Origin: Cricetomys ansorgei
Taxonomy: Eukaryota; Chordata; Mammalia; Rodentia; Nesomyidae
Direction: 5' to 3'
Length of the DNA stretch: 64,000 nt
Assembly (NCBI GenBank): GCA_026225945.1
Contig: JAMJFZ010000696.1
Location: 558,001 to 622,000, forward strand
The position numbers and the translations under genes were made by a program. Below are positions 25,651 to 38,034 of this stretch, in pieces. A model generated the notes under the pieces. That model had not been told where the DNA came from and did no database searches. It worked only from the letters and a program-made list of their open reading frames with translations. Position 1 is the stretch's first letter, and every line of letters begins with the position of its first letter.

Positions 25651-27626
25651 ACAAACATGTGCCAAATGTAGCACTGAGTCAGGAATCTGGCATATTGGAT
25701 AATTTCAGAAAGTTTCTTCTGTAAAATTAATGAGGGAATTAAACCAGATGCTGTCTTTCAGTCTTTCATTTCTCTGAGATTCTAGAAAAGAAACTCTGAT
25801 TGATAATGGAGGTAGATTTAGATAATATGCTACTTGAAGAAAGAAATTGAAAAAGATACAGAAGATGGACAGATCAGTGTGCCATTTAAGCAACAAAAGG
25901 TTGGAACTAGATGATGACAAGAACCCTTGAAGTTTTAACTAATCCTTCAGATACTTACAAAATTTTCATGTGTCCTGGGGAAAACCTCAATTCTCCAACC
26001 AGCCTGTAATATCTTACCAATCTGCTTTTAAAGGGTTAAAGGGGGCTTCACAATTCACAGGAGCAGACACAAGAGAAATGTATTCCACAGAGAACCTACT
26101 CCTCCTGGTAGATACTGAAAAGTTCTGTGAGGATTTAATAAAGAAAATTGTGTTCCTTCTCTCCACTTACATTATTATTTCCAAGATACTGGCTCTTATG
26201 AGTAATGTCAAGCGGAAATTATTTTATGTCTACCCAGCAGCCTTTGAGATGTAGAGAATAAGACCACAACAAATAGATTATAAAAGCAGGATGCAAAGGT
26301 AGTGATTTCTGATTAGGAACAGAACTGATCTATAATAACTTTCTTATCTGCCTTTCTATCCATTTCTTGCCCATCCCACCTGAGGAAAGAAGAAAAAGCC
26401 TGTGTGTATATGGGCAGAGTTTGACATTAGTTATACTGTGCTGTGTTGTTTTCTTTGGTTCTTAGACTAATACTATTAGGATCTCTTTGAGCTTTTTTTT
26501 TCTGCTAAAGAAAAGATCATTACTGTATTCTGACTGATGTTCACGACTACTGCTCTGAATTAATAGATTGACTAAATAGGTCAATATTATTTTTCTCCTC
26601 CTACACCAGTAATCCTTGGGAGGGGAATAATTATGGCCTATGCCTCTCTTATTCTTCCATATTTTCTTTGTATTTTTTCACAATTACTTTATACATAGGA
26701 AATGCTTATCCAAAGATAACCACAATTAAAGTGTTTCTCACATGACGGATACATTCTCTAGGATCTGAGGAGTCATTTACCCTGTAATGTGTACAAGGTA
26801 GCTAATGTACCAAGACCTCTAGACTTGTCTTCTGTGTTGTTTCTGAGCAAATTATACAGACTTTTTGAATTCTTCTCTCTGAAACAGATGATAAGGATGC
26901 TCACAATATATTCCTAAAAGGGCCACCATGGGGGAAAATAGAGTGAATATCCTCTTTTGTTCCAGGCAACAGGATCCCTGTGCCACAAGTGTTAGGCACA
27001 GACCTGAGTGGAATTACTCAATGTGAATGTGTTTTGGAAATTGTAAAATGCTGTGAATAGCTCAGGTTATTAGCAATGATACTTGTGATGATAAAGTTTA
27101 CACATTGAACTTCCTATGCCTTCCTAGATGTATGAATACTGATAATTTGACTTGAAATATGAATGTTTCCTGGTATCTTACCCATTCCAACCAAACAGAG
27201 GCAGTATTGGGCAACAGTGGCCTGGCAATAACCACATGCTGAGATTTTCCTAGCTGACACTGTTATAGTAGCACTGGGGTTAGGAAGAGTAATAAATGGA
27301 AACTATATCAGATTTATTACATGCCCCTCTCTCTATTGCCTTGACATGAAAAAAGTTAAATTCCTCTGTGTGATCTGTTGATATTCTATTAAGCAGGAAT
27401 TATGGTACCAAGGAAAAATTGAATTCTGTAAAGTCATGAGCAAAAATTCCTGTGTAAAGGAGAAGTTATTGGAAGAATGAACAAAATTTCAATTGATGAC
27501 TAGCTTCTCAACTTATTAAAATAGCATGAACACGACAGAAGCTATCTCCCATATACACAGGAGATATAAAGACTAGATAGAAATAACCTATTGAAGCTAG
27601 GTATCAAACAACTCTAAATGTTTACT

Positions 27627-27628
<2 letters not shown>
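25651..27628. other. Intron 5, no gene
   Basis: About 2 kb without recognised repeat or domain; could include old conserved non-coding sequence, which only alignment would show. Confidence 0.4.
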
Positions 27629-27693
<65 letters not shown>

Positions 27694-27694
27694 C
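27629..27694 (+). repeat. (TC)n(TG)n microsatellite
   Basis: About 55 bp of TC followed by a short GT run. Confidence 0.98.
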
Positions 27695-28455
27695 TGTATG
27701 AGGCTACTGGAATAATGCTTGGCCCAATAACAGCTCAGCCTTAAAAGATTGCCAAGAATTAAGTCATAAGGAAACATTGAGATGGATTATTTTGACAGAC
27801 TAGTGCAAGAAAATGAACATATAAATATGGACAATTAGACCCCATCAATATTTCCATTGAGGAATTTAAGCATGATCTTTCCTATTTGTGCTTCTATGGA
27901 AAGTTCTTCAGATTTGTATTTTTGGGGTGGTATGCATGTGTGTTGTGTGCATGTGCATGTGTATATATGGATGTATGCTCTCTTACAGCAGTGGGTTGAT
28001 TTTTTCTATCATTTATCATGGCAAATATACTCTTTCTATACCTCTCTCCCTTATGATGCACTCTTTAAATTGGTTAATTCATACAATACCCTGCTGAGAA
28101 TAATTCTTTCTGAGATAATGAAATTGTGATCAGAAGTGAAGGAGTGAGGACATGCTGTTTCTCCACTTCTTGAAGGGTGACTAAAGAAGTATCATTAGGT
28201 TATGATCTTAAATACGGTAAGGTGGTACATCAGTTGTAACTAAAAATAAGCAATATTGCCTGCTGCTTTGAGAAACTCCCTGTTTCACTTAATCTACCCT
28301 TTGTTAGCATCCAGACTTTACTCTTAGTGAAAATAAACAAGCAAAACACTATGGTATTCTTAGCAGTACTCCACGGTTGCCAAGTGGGAACTGCACTTCA
28401 TGTTTAAAAGCATTTATCTTGGCTGTATTTCATTTTCTGATCTCTTTTCTTTTAG
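27695..28455. other. 3' end of intron 5
   Basis: A GTGCATGT-rich patch near 27935-27965; no repeat family named. Ends TCTCTTTTCTTTTAG, a good acceptor. Confidence 0.55.
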
Positions 28456-28538
28456 GTTAACAATCCATGCTGAATGTCCTATGCATTTGGAAGATTTCCC
28501 CATGGATGTGCATGCCTGCCCATTGAAGTTTGGAAGCT
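28456..28538 (+). CDS. Gabra3: Gabra3 exon 6 (83 bp), Cys-loop
   Basis: Begins after CTTTTAG and ends before GTATGT. The first G completes the Arg codon split from exon 5; then 27 codons run from [10 protein letters not shown] to CPLKFGS, and a final T starts the next Tyr codon. The two cysteines (28475-28477 and 28517-28519) are separated by 13 residues, with the central FPMD. This is the signature disulphide loop of pentameric Cys-loop receptors, which couples agonist binding to pore opening. The 83-bp size is the conserved alpha-gene size. Loss of this exon would shift the frame and remove the loop. The donor GTATGT is less canonical than those of exons 4, 8 and 9. Confidence 0.97.
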
Positions 28539-30513
28539 GTATGTATTTTCTGAATTTTGTTTTTCTGATATGCTTCCAGAAGAAAATGTAACATATTCTA
28601 CTTTGTTCCTAGGAAGCTCCTATTACTGACTTTAATCCTTGCTCATATGGAGTGGAGTCAAGTAGTACTAACTGACCAAGAATAGTAGACTTGGCTTTTA
28701 ATGGTATATTTTTTCCTAAGAAACAAATCTTATTCCACTATTTCAGAGTAATTTCTGTCATTAAATGGAAACAATAGTATTTTTCTTTTTCTAGAAGACA
28801 GAGCAAGAACTGATAAAGAATGTTAGCTTCCTAAGGACAAGATAATGCATCATATTTTTTGAAATGTCTGTTCTCCCTGCATCTCCACTTACTACTATCC
28901 AGTTCTCAACAGTAGATGGAGGAGGGACAGCTCTGGAGATTTGTGCATGTTTTACAGTACTGCCTTTCCCATTCTCTATAACACTTACAGAGAAGACATT
29001 AGAAACAGAGTCCATTTTCAAGTGAATTACAGATGTCAAAATTGAATAAACATGAGAGCAGTTTTAATACAAGAATATCTGAGTAAGGTGTTATCAGAAT
29101 AATATATATTAAGATCTACATTGAACACATCTGAATGATATTGAAATAGAAACTTCATTTTAAAAGTCTCAAATAATTGTATGTGGCATATTTTATCAAT
29201 CATTAGTTTGTCAAGTATTTACAGACTGTCTCCTGTGTGACAATCTCTATTCTGTGCGCTTGGAATTCATTCATTAATAAAACAAACTCCATAGATTTAT
29301 GCTCCTTATATTATTGAGAAGAATGTGATAGTGAAATATAAAATAAGCAGTGAATAAATGTAAGGTAAAAGTAGGCATATAGTGAGGAGAACCATGGAAA
29401 GACATTGAATACATAATAGTTATAATCCAATATATATCCATTTCAAACATGTAAATCATATAATGGTTAGTTTAGGTTAGCTAACATATTCATCATTACC
29501 AGTATTTATCATTTCTTGGTACTAAGAGCATTCAACATCATCCCCTGGGTACTTTGAAATGCACAAGTAGTGCTTGCAAACTATAGTCTCTCTGCTATAA
29601 TAGAACAGTACAATATTCCTCCTACCTAACTGCATTGTGATAGCTGTTCGGTATCTGTCTCCTTAAGTTTACCTACTTGTACATTTTCTCTAATAAGGTA
29701 ATCCTGGCCAGTCTGTTCTTTATCTAATTGACAATAGATATCTTATCAAAAAGGCACAACTCATTCTCCTTATTTTTATTACGTATCAATCAAGATATTT
29801 CAAAAAGTTATGTAAGATTAGACATTTTTATGATGCAATGGGGCAAATGGTGCAGACATTTGAGGAAGCAGTGTTCTGGGTTCTATAGAAGCATCTTGGA
29901 GAAAAGATTTTAAATTAGAAGAGTGTTTGGCTTGCTCAGTAAACATCAGAGTAGCCATGTGTGTGCCCAATGGACATAAGAATGAAAGCACTAGGTAGAG
30001 ATGAGACTATAATTTCTGCTATAGCTTCCAGAGTCATCTAGGACATTGAGGGGCTTTCTAGTATATTCTGTGGGTAAACAGCAAGTGAGTGGAATATTTT
30101 GAATTAAAGATTGGTATTGTCTGCCTTATTTTGAAAAAAAGAATATATTAGGGTTTTTTAAGCTTGTTAATGGAGAAAAATATTAGGGAGTCCAATTAAG
30201 TTTATATTGCAATATTTAAGGTGAGATATGACAGTGGAGGTTATTGAAATCTCTCAGGTAAAAGGTAATGATGGCTCAACTTATATGTGCTAGTGATAAA
30301 GGCAACAAGAAGTGACCATGCTGTGAAAAGACCTACAGCGAGATCCCCTGATGAATTAATTGTGTAGTAGACACTCAAGGGTAACTAAGACACCATCATA
30401 CTAATGAATTTGCTGTCAAATGAGACAAGCAGTGTTAGAAATCAGAGTGGTAGGTTTGAGAAAGGAGCTGACCTGAAATACCCTTCAGAAATTATAGCAG
30501 ATAGCTACTGTGT
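28539..30513. other. 5' part of intron 6, no gene
   Basis: Mostly AT-rich and unassigned. About 29205-29330 looks like an ancient L2/MIR-age repeat (TTCATTCATTAATAAAACAA). Confidence 0.4.
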
Positions 30514-30579
30514 AGCTCAGCAAGGAAGACGTTGAGACACTTTCATAGCTCAGCAAGGAAGACATTGAGATGCTTTCAT
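30514..30579 (+). repeat. Two-copy tandem repeat, 33-bp unit
   Basis: The unit AGCTCAGCAAGGAAGACRTT plus GAGAYRCTTTCAT occurs at 30514-30546 and 30547-30579 with three differences. Confidence 0.9.
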
Positions 30580-30649
30580 AGATGCAAACCTTCCAGACTC
30601 AGCAGAGGGAACTATCTGTCATAGTGAGCACCAGTGGAACCCCAATTGT

Positions 30650-31090
30650 CTGATGTCAGGTGTTTTTTATTGATACAGAAGCTCCTCAGATATGCTACTG
30701 ATGCAAAAACTCTGCCCCCCCCACCCAAAAGCCTATTTGCATAATGAAGGAAACCTGTATCCTAGTTTCATCCCACATTCCTTTAGCAGCTGAGCTATGC
30801 CTCCTTTAGAGTAGGGGAACTCAAGGCCTACGGGAAGTGTTCTCTCCTTGTTGCAGGAGACTATGGGAGAGGGACTATAAGAATTCCTCCAAAGCAACTT
30901 TGCTCTTCCACAGTGACAGAGAGCAGTGGGAAGGTGCAGATCATGAGCAGGCAAACATCTGAATAACAGATTTACATAAAGCCAACACCTGCAGATAACA
31001 CAAACTGCCAAGGTTAGGCCACCCTTCCCCCAACAATGTACAAAACAATTATTATAAACATAACTAAAAGTAAACTTCCCCAACATAAAT
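30650..31090. repeat. Possible diverged LTR, family unknown
   Basis: GC-richer than its surroundings, with a C-run at 30715-30724 and TTGCATAATGAAGGAAACC. A 117-codon minus-strand frame (30733-31086) lies over it. The layout recalls an LTR but I cannot name one; a non-repeat origin is possible. Confidence 0.3.
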
Positions 31091-32294
31091 GATCTTTTTT
31101 AGGAGAGATTGCCTCACTAACATGAGAGCCATAAGCAAAGCCAGAAGAGCACTTCGAAGGAGTAGACTAAACATCAGAGGCAACATGGCCTAAAAGGGAA
31201 AGAGAAGCTTCCCTTGAAAACCTGCAAAAGAACTTCATTAAGGAAAATAGCTTAAAATAAAAAAGACTTCAAGAGATAGCTTAAAGTGAAAGAGTAAGAG
31301 AGATAGACACCATGGACAGAATGGCAGAGGTTTGAAGGACCCACACAAGGAAGAGGCAGGGAGAAAGAGAACAGCCAGAAAGTAGTTAAGTAGCCTCACT
31401 ATAATCCAAAACCAGCTTTGGGGACGTGTCAAAGTTATTTCCCGAGACAACAGCAGCAAAGATAAGAAAGAATACCTATTTATCTATTACTTCTGCAGGA
31501 GTAAAAACCAGAGCAGGAGGGTGACTGCAGGATTACTTCAGGCTGAGTCTCTAATCTAAGGTGTGGAGCATCTTAAAGAGACAGATTCATGATCTCATGG
31601 GTACTACATTTCTCAAGAGGAATTAGTTGTTTGTTGGTGGCCACTATTCTCATGTTTAAGCCTTAACGACTGGAAAACAACCAACCATAGAAGTGATAAG
31701 GATTGAAGAGATGCTTCTGAAGAAAGGACAGACCCCTTTATAGATTAACTTGTGCCTGTAGTTTCTCCATCCCTGAGAGTGTTTGCTAATTCTCACCATA
31801 ACTCACAGCTTGGTCTAAATTCATCCCCATGAAGAGAGAATGAAGACAAAATCTAATATGAACAACTTAAAAACAGCAACATTGCCTTTTCTGTAGTTTC
31901 TCTATGCTAAACTGAGGAGTAGAAGGAGGAGGGAGAAGGATTGGGAAGAAAGAAGGTTTTAAAACTTAGAGAACTATGTACTAATTACAAGGGAAGGACA
32001 GAGACACATTAAATTTAACCAAAGCTGTAATCCATCTTAATCCTTTATGGACATAAGGTAATAAGTCTTGCACACAGCTGTGGAGGAATGAAGACTCTGT
32101 GTCACAAATGTGGCTTCCATCAGGAAACTCTAAGGTTTTATGAACTATGTTTGGGATTAAATAAAAACAAATCATTAGATATGATGGGTAGTGGCATATT
32201 TTCTAAAAACAAGATCTAAAAGCAAAATCATGGCATGCACAGAGACCTATAGCTGAGTATATTATCAGAGTTTATGGACAAAGACTTTAAAATT
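31091..32294. other. Intron 6, no gene
   Basis: Purine-rich near 31280-31450 and 31910-31960; no family recognised. Confidence 0.4.
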
Positions 32295-32545
32295 TTCATG
32301 GCAACGTGTGGTGGCACAACCTGGAACCTCAGCATGGAGGGATTGTGAGAGAGACAGATGGTTCTCTGGAGCTCTCTAAACAGCCAGTATAGGCCAATTG
32401 GTGGGATGCAAGGAAACCTTAACTAGTCAGTAATAATAAGGTTCATGACCAAAGAAGCCACCCAGTGTCAACTTCTGACCTCCACACATGCACTCATATG
32501 CACATACACATAAAAACACATACACACGGTACAACATACATGTAG
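32295..32545 (+). repeat. B1/B4-related SINE, sense
   Basis: Begins like B1 (CAACGTGTGGTGGCACAACC) and ends in the ACTTCTGACCTCCACACATG plus CA-rich tail seen in B4-type elements. Confidence 0.7.
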
Positions 32546-32879
32546 GTACTCTGTTCAAGAAGATGAGATAAAGATGAATTGAACAGCTAAAAGATAGATA
32601 ATTTATAATTAATAGAAACTTGGCATCTATAAATAAAAATAAATTGGAATTTATTGACAGAAAAGTACATCTAAAATTCTTAGTTCATGGTTAGATAAAA
32701 CAGAATACAGGATTAGGTGGCTAAAATGTGGGCAATAGAAACCAGAAAAATAGAAGAACAGAAAGAAAAAAGACAGAAAAGAGTAAGAAACATATAGGTC
32801 ATTGTGGAAGAAATTATGACGTTTAATTAAAATTTTTTGTATTGCAAGAATTTCATACATACATATTTTGCAGAAGGAA
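32546..32879. other. Intron 6, AT-rich
   Basis: Nothing recognised. Confidence 0.4.
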
Positions 32880-33362
32880 GGGGAACTTTTAAAACTGATC
32901 AAAGTTATTAATTAAAAGTCTCAAAATGTACATAGACACTAAGTAAGATAAATATAAAGAAATCATTCTGAGTTTAAAGTTTATATGGAAATATTAAGAT
33001 GCTAAGAACACCTAAGATTCTTGAATAAGAATAATCTTAAGTAAGAATAAATCCACAGAACTCACAATGAAATCAACTCCACTTGAAGCTATAGTAATTT
33101 AGACAAGATATTACTGTTACAAAGATAGACAAATAGCATAGAATTAGTAAGACATGGAGAAAGAACTTGGCTGTTAATTTATACCAAATATACACAAAAA
33201 TAAATTCCATAGGGATTGAAACTCTAAATATGACAGTAAAGAAAAAGAGGCCATCAAATAGAAGGGGACACAGGAAGGGTTTGTGGGAGGGCATATGGGA
33301 CTGTAGCTCAGAAGGGCTGGAGGAGGAAAGTAATATAATTCTATTTCAATTAAAGACATATT
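32880..33362 (+). repeat. L1 LINE fragments, sense
   Basis: The 33060-33240 part resembles the ORF2 3' region (GAAGCTATAGTAATTTAGAC, AAGAACTTGGCTGTTAATTT). The end is like an L1 3'UTR: purine-rich block, then TTCTATTTCAATTAAAGACA. Mosaic and diverged. Confidence 0.55.
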
Positions 33363-33377
33363 AAAACCCCAGAACTT

Positions 33378-33556
33378 TGGGGCTGGAGAGATGGCTCAGT
33401 GTTTAAGAGCACTGGCTGCTCTTCTAGAGGACATAGCACCCACATGGTGGTTCACAACTGTCTGTGACTCCAGTTCCAGGGATCTGGAACCCTCACACAG
33501 ACATGCATGCAGGCAAAACACCAATGCATGTAAAAATAAATAAATCCTTAAAAAAT
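33378..33556 (+). repeat. B3/B2-type SINE, sense, well preserved
   Basis: Clear tRNA-derived head GGGGCTGGAGAGATGGCTCA with AGAGCACTGGCTGCTCTTCT, then CACATGGTGGTTCACAACTG and CTCCAGTTCCAGGGATCTGG, ending in AAAATAAATAAATCC. It carries the box A/B-like pol III region of the head. Confidence 0.95.
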
Positions 33557-33744
33557 ACAGACCTTTTAGGTGAAAATGTAAGAGAATATTGTCATGAGTT
33601 GGAGGAGCTCGAGATCAATTCAACAAAGGCGTACACTAGCACTAACCACAAAACTGAGCAGATATATGGAGCATCTTAAATATTAAGGGTTTCTACTTAA
33701 GGAAAGGTCATTAAGAGAATAAAAATGCAGAGTGGGAAGGGCAG

Positions 33745-33885
33745 AATGTGGTGAAGCATGTTTCTAACCTTAGCACTCAGGAATCTGAGGCAGGATAAGA
33801 GTTTGAGGCCAGTTTGTGCTACATAGTGAGTTTTTTCAGGATGTCTGGGTTATAAAAAAGATTCTGTCTCAAAAAAAGACCAAAA
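33745..33885 (+). repeat. B1 SINE, sense
   Basis: AGAATGTGGTGAAGCATGTT, TTTGAGGCCAGTTTGTGCTA and ATTCTGTCTCAAAAAAAGAC in B1 order. Confidence 0.85.
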
Positions 33886-34412
33886 AAGCCCCTCCCAGAT
33901 GGCCCCTCAAACCCCTCCTGTGTTCCCCCTCAAGTTGATAGAAAACTAAGAAAGCTTTTCACAGTGTCGGGAAAATATTATGTATATATGACAAAATGTT
34001 CAAATACATAAGACTCTCTACAAACCTCTAGGAAGCAATAAAAAACTTTAGCAGAAAAAGAAAGGGCCCTAGTGATAAGTTGGTAACTTATAAGATACTG
34101 TCTGTTATGAATATGTTCTGAATATCCCCTCCTCCTGTCCATTTTTAAGATCTTGTCTGCTTCTCTCAAACATGAACTTCCAGAGTGGGTGATACTTTTA
34201 GCAAAGAAGCAAAAATTCAAATCCAAAGTGTACCATTACACAATCAGTAAAGTTAGTATTATGAAAATCTCAGAGAATTCCACATATGGGAGAGGTTTTA
34301 GAACAACTCTGTACTCTCATAAACTATGATAAGTTTACAGAAAGTTTTGAGAAAATTGTTTGGTCATGCCTCATAGTACATAATATATAAATATGAAAAA
34401 AAAACCTTTGCA
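33886..34412. other. Intron 6 between two oppositely oriented B1 copies
   Basis: No repeat recognised here; forms the spacer of a B1 inverted pair. Confidence 0.5.
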
Positions 34413-34566
34413 CTTCTTTTTTTTTTTTGAGACAAGGTTTCTGTGTTATAACTCTGGCCATTCTGGAACTCACTATATAGACCAGGCTAACCGCAAACTC
34501 ACAGAGATCCACCTTCCTCTGCCTCCTGAGTGCTGGGATTAAAGGTGAACACAACTACCACCCAGC
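34413..34566 (-). repeat. B1 SINE, antisense, near full length
   Basis: T-run, then GAGACAAGGTTTCTGTGTTA, CTGGAACTCACTATATAGAC, CTGCCTCCTGAGTGCTGGGA and TTAAAGG. One of the least diverged B1 copies in the window. Confidence 0.95.
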
Positions 34567-35084
34567 TAACTTTGCACTTCTTATTATCAGTATATTTCCA
34601 AATATAAATGTTTATGTTTATAATCAATATTCATATAAGTGACGTAATTTGCAGAAATACTTGTAATATACTCACAGTGGAAACTACCCCAGGGTCCATC
34701 AAGGTGGATTTAAAATGTGGGGCATAGTCACACCAAAATATAATAAGATTATGACAATTATATTCAACAAGAAGAATGATATCACAGGTAGCTTACCAAG
34801 AAAAGTCAGATATCTAAGTGCATCTGGAATATGATTCTGTTTCTGTTACATGCAAAAATAGGGAGTGTTAATCTGTGGTGCAAATCCTCAGTAACTGATG
34901 TACAATTGCTAAGGATACTATTTCCAAATTCCTGATATTTAAAGTATTTAAATGTGAGAGGTTGTATATAATATGAATTTCTAAATAGAACTAGAATGAT
35001 AAATCAAAATTCCCAATCTAAGGATTTGTTTTATTTTTAAAATCTGTTATTTCTTGGGAGAATGCCCTCAGAGTTTGCATATAC
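34567..35084. other. Intron 6, AT-rich
   Basis: Nothing recognised. Confidence 0.4.
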
Positions 35085-35417
35085 TTTACTATTATTCTAG
35101 TATCATTTCAGTTGCTGTAATAAATCACTCTGACAAAAACAGCTTTGTGTATAAAGTGGTTTGTTTTAGCTTACAAGTCCACATCAGTTCCAGTGTATCC
35201 TTGCGGGAAGGTCAAGTCAGTAACTTCAGTCAGCTATTTGAATCACATGCATAGTCAAGAGCACAGGAAATTGAATACATGCATGATGACTTCTTTGCTT
35301 GTGTTAAACTCAATTTCCTCATTAATATAGTTCCAGAAACCCTGCCTAGGAAATAGTGTCACTCACAGTGGGCTGGATCCTCTCACATCAATTAGAGACA
35401 ATCCCCCACAGCCATGC
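35085..35417 (-). repeat. MaLR-type LTR (MT/ORR1 group), antisense, older copy
   Basis: TCAGTTGCTGTAATAAATCA, GTTTTAGCTTACAAGTCCAC and GTGGGCTGGATCCTCTCACA match the layout of the next LTR, but the copy is more diverged and lacks its end. Confidence 0.65.
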
Positions 35418-35786
35418 TGTCATAGTTTTCTCTCTATTGCTGTGATCAAATAATCTGAACCAAAGCAACTTGGGAAGAAAAAAGAATTTTTTGACTTACA
35501 CTTCCTGATCATAGTCCATCATTAAGGGACATTAAGGTAGGAATGCAAGAAGAAACCTAGAGGCAGGAATTGATTGAAGGAGAGATCATAGATGAATATT
35601 TCTAATTGGCTTGATATTCCGGGCTTGCTCAGTTACCTTTCTTATACACCCCAGGGCCACTTGCCCTCATAATGAGCTGGGCCCTCCTATGTTGATCATG
35701 ATCAAGATTATGCCCATTAGACTTGCCTCATCACAATACGATGGATAACTCTAGGTTATATCAAGCTAACAGAAAACTAACCCGCA
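35418..35786 (-). mobile_element. MaLR-type solo LTR (MT/ORR1 group), antisense
   Basis: About 369 bp from TGTCATAGTTTTCTC to AACTAACCCGCA. Landmarks: TATTGCTGTGATCAAATAAT, AGCAACTTGGGAAGAAAAAA, GTCCATCATTAAGGGACATT, TTTCTTATACACCCCAGGGC and ATCAAGCTAACAGAAAACTA. Sits immediately beside a related older LTR. No internal region. Confidence 0.8.
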
Positions 35787-36529
35787 TATATTCTCATAGA
35801 CCAGCCCAATGTAAACACATGATTCTAGAGTTATGAAGTTGACAATTAAAGCTAACATGACAACTATATACACATTCACATAAACATATATAATTTTGGG
35901 GGATAATTTCCACTAGAAGCATATACTCCTAAAGGCACACACTTATATTAAATAAAGTCAAGAGATCAGATCATGACTACTTTTGAAGCATTAGCTTCTC
36001 CCCTCTTTCTCTGGTTTTACACCAATGGTTTCTTCAAATTAACGATATCTGTTTATCTATTGCTAAGATTTAATACTGATAGGAAAGTACATATTTAAAA
36101 GTGTGCTCATTTCTAAATGCTCTGAAAGATCCAGAGTGGGGGTTAATTTAGTTGTTGTCTGTCCAAATGGCATGGCAGGATTAGTAGAAAGAAAAAAAAG
36201 ACTGTAAATAGAGATGAGAAAAGGACCAAGGACTAGAGAGTCTAGAGAAAAGAGATTACTACAGTAGATGTGAAGGGTATGGCAGGTAAAATTAAGAAAT
36301 GCTGTTCTGGAAGGAAAAATGAGCACACCATGAAGCAGTGAGTGATCCGCACTCTTAAAGTCATTGCGCATACAGTTAACGCAACCTTAAACGACAGTGG
36401 TGACAAAAACGATTGTTAGAAATTTCTTCTGATAACCTTTGATTCCAGGACTCCAGCATGAAGGCAATGAGAGGATTTTCTAAAGTTGTCAAAAGAGTGT
36501 AGGTTCTCAACTACTAGGAGAAACAGTCT
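35787..36529. other. Intron 6, no gene
   Basis: Unassigned. The 102-codon minus-strand frame at 36063-36371 has no recognised domain. Confidence 0.4.
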
Positions 36530-37095
36530 CACAAAAACCTTCCCAATCCTCTAGTTCCTACAATCTTTTTTGCCCCTTTTTTTCCACTATGTTCCCTGAG
36601 CCTTAGGTGCTGGAATTGTTTTGTAAATGCATCATCTGATGGAACTGGGCTCCAATACTCTGCATTTTGAATGGTTGTATAGTGGTCTCGGTGATCTCGC
36701 TAAGATGACTGAATAAACATGAACTGAACAAGGACAACACCAATGCGTGTGACCAAATGGATGGGAAAAAGCCCACAAATCCTCAACCATACATAAAGAA
36801 CTACAGGCAACTAAGGATTGCTCAGATCTGGAGAAACAGTCCTCTCCATGGAAGAGCACATCAATTAGTTGTCCAATACCAAATGATCAGTCTTGAAAAC
36901 ATACAACATATAACATTATACAGACTGAACAGGTTATATTTAGCAATATCTATATTTAAATGACAACAATTAGCAGAATGTGTCTTGAATTTAAAAGAGA
37001 GCAAGGAGGGGTTCATGGGAGAATTTGGAGGAAGCAACTGCAAGGATGGAATGATGAAATCATAATGTCAAAAATAAAATAAATTTTAAAAAGTT
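36530..37095 (+). repeat. Rodent L1 (Lx-type) 3'UTR, sense
   Basis: Recognisable 3'UTR: GATGGAACTGGGCTCCAATA, ACAGTCCTCTCCATGGAAGA, CCAATACCAAATGATCAGTC, CATTATACAGACTGAACAGG, AAAGAGAGCAAGGAGGGGTT and an A-rich end with AATAAAATAAA. Short frames within it are not genes. Confidence 0.9.
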
Positions 37096-37905
37096 GTCAC
37101 AAGAAACTTTTAACAATTGCAGAAATCAACAAAAATTTCACAGCAATCTGAAGAGTATCATTTATAAAAACAATGAATTTACTTACATCCAAATCTAGTT
37201 TCAGTTATCACTTATTTTTTCCCACTAAGTTGCATATATTTTATGCTCAGAATTGCATTACAACTGTTTGGCTCTCTCTTGTCCCCTTCTGAAAATAGCA
37301 AGCTTCCTGCTGGAGGTTACAGGATCTGGCTTTTACTGGTGCATAGTAATTGTACAAAGTAAAAAGATACATTCTGACATTTCTTTTATGCATAAAATGT
37401 ACTTTAATTATATTTACTTCCTTTCTGATTCCTCTTCCACATCCCCTTCTCTTTCTGTCTCTATAATAGTTCCCCTTTTATTTTTGTGTCATTTTCTCCA
37501 CTAGATTATACATATAAAAAAACAATGCCATATTAAACTTTATTTACCAGTATAGAGTCAGGATTTAAGATTTACTTGGAATTTTGGAGTTAGCATGCAC
37601 TAATGTCTGATCAATATACATTAAGAAATCTACAAAGAAATTTCTTTTCTTTCACATGGTTAAAATATATATTCTATCATGCACCTTTCACTGAAAAAAG
37701 TTACATGGTAAAAACTCTTTATGTATTTTCTTTAGTGCCTTATTTATTTAGTACATATGTTTACTGAGCACCCACTCCTAAGCAGAGACACACCTGTCTG
37801 TATCTTCACATCTTTACTATTCAGTAGTCCTAATGCTGTCTGTTTAAAAAGGCAATGCATAAGAAAACAGCATCCTGTGAAACAGCATTCCACTATAAGC
37901 ACTAT

Positions 37906-37907
<2 letters not shown>
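37096..37907. repeat. Intron 6 with L1 3' end fragment (antisense) at about 37365-37505
   Basis: The fragment shows the antisense L1 terminus (T-rich, then TTCCTTTCTGATTCCTCTTC). The rest is AT-rich and unassigned. Confidence 0.5.
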
Positions 37908-37956
<49 letters not shown>

Positions 37957-38002
37957 GTATATAAATATATATGTGTGTGTGACACACTTATAATATGATT
38001 TA

Positions 38003-38034
<32 letters not shown>

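Noticed and set aside
30733..31086. 117-codon minus-strand frame
   Set aside because: Falls in a possible LTR; Cys/Leu-rich composition and no domain recognised.
33378..33450. tRNA gene candidate from box A/B-like sequence
   Set aside because: It is the tRNA-derived head of a B2/B3 SINE; no cloverleaf with anticodon arm is kept.
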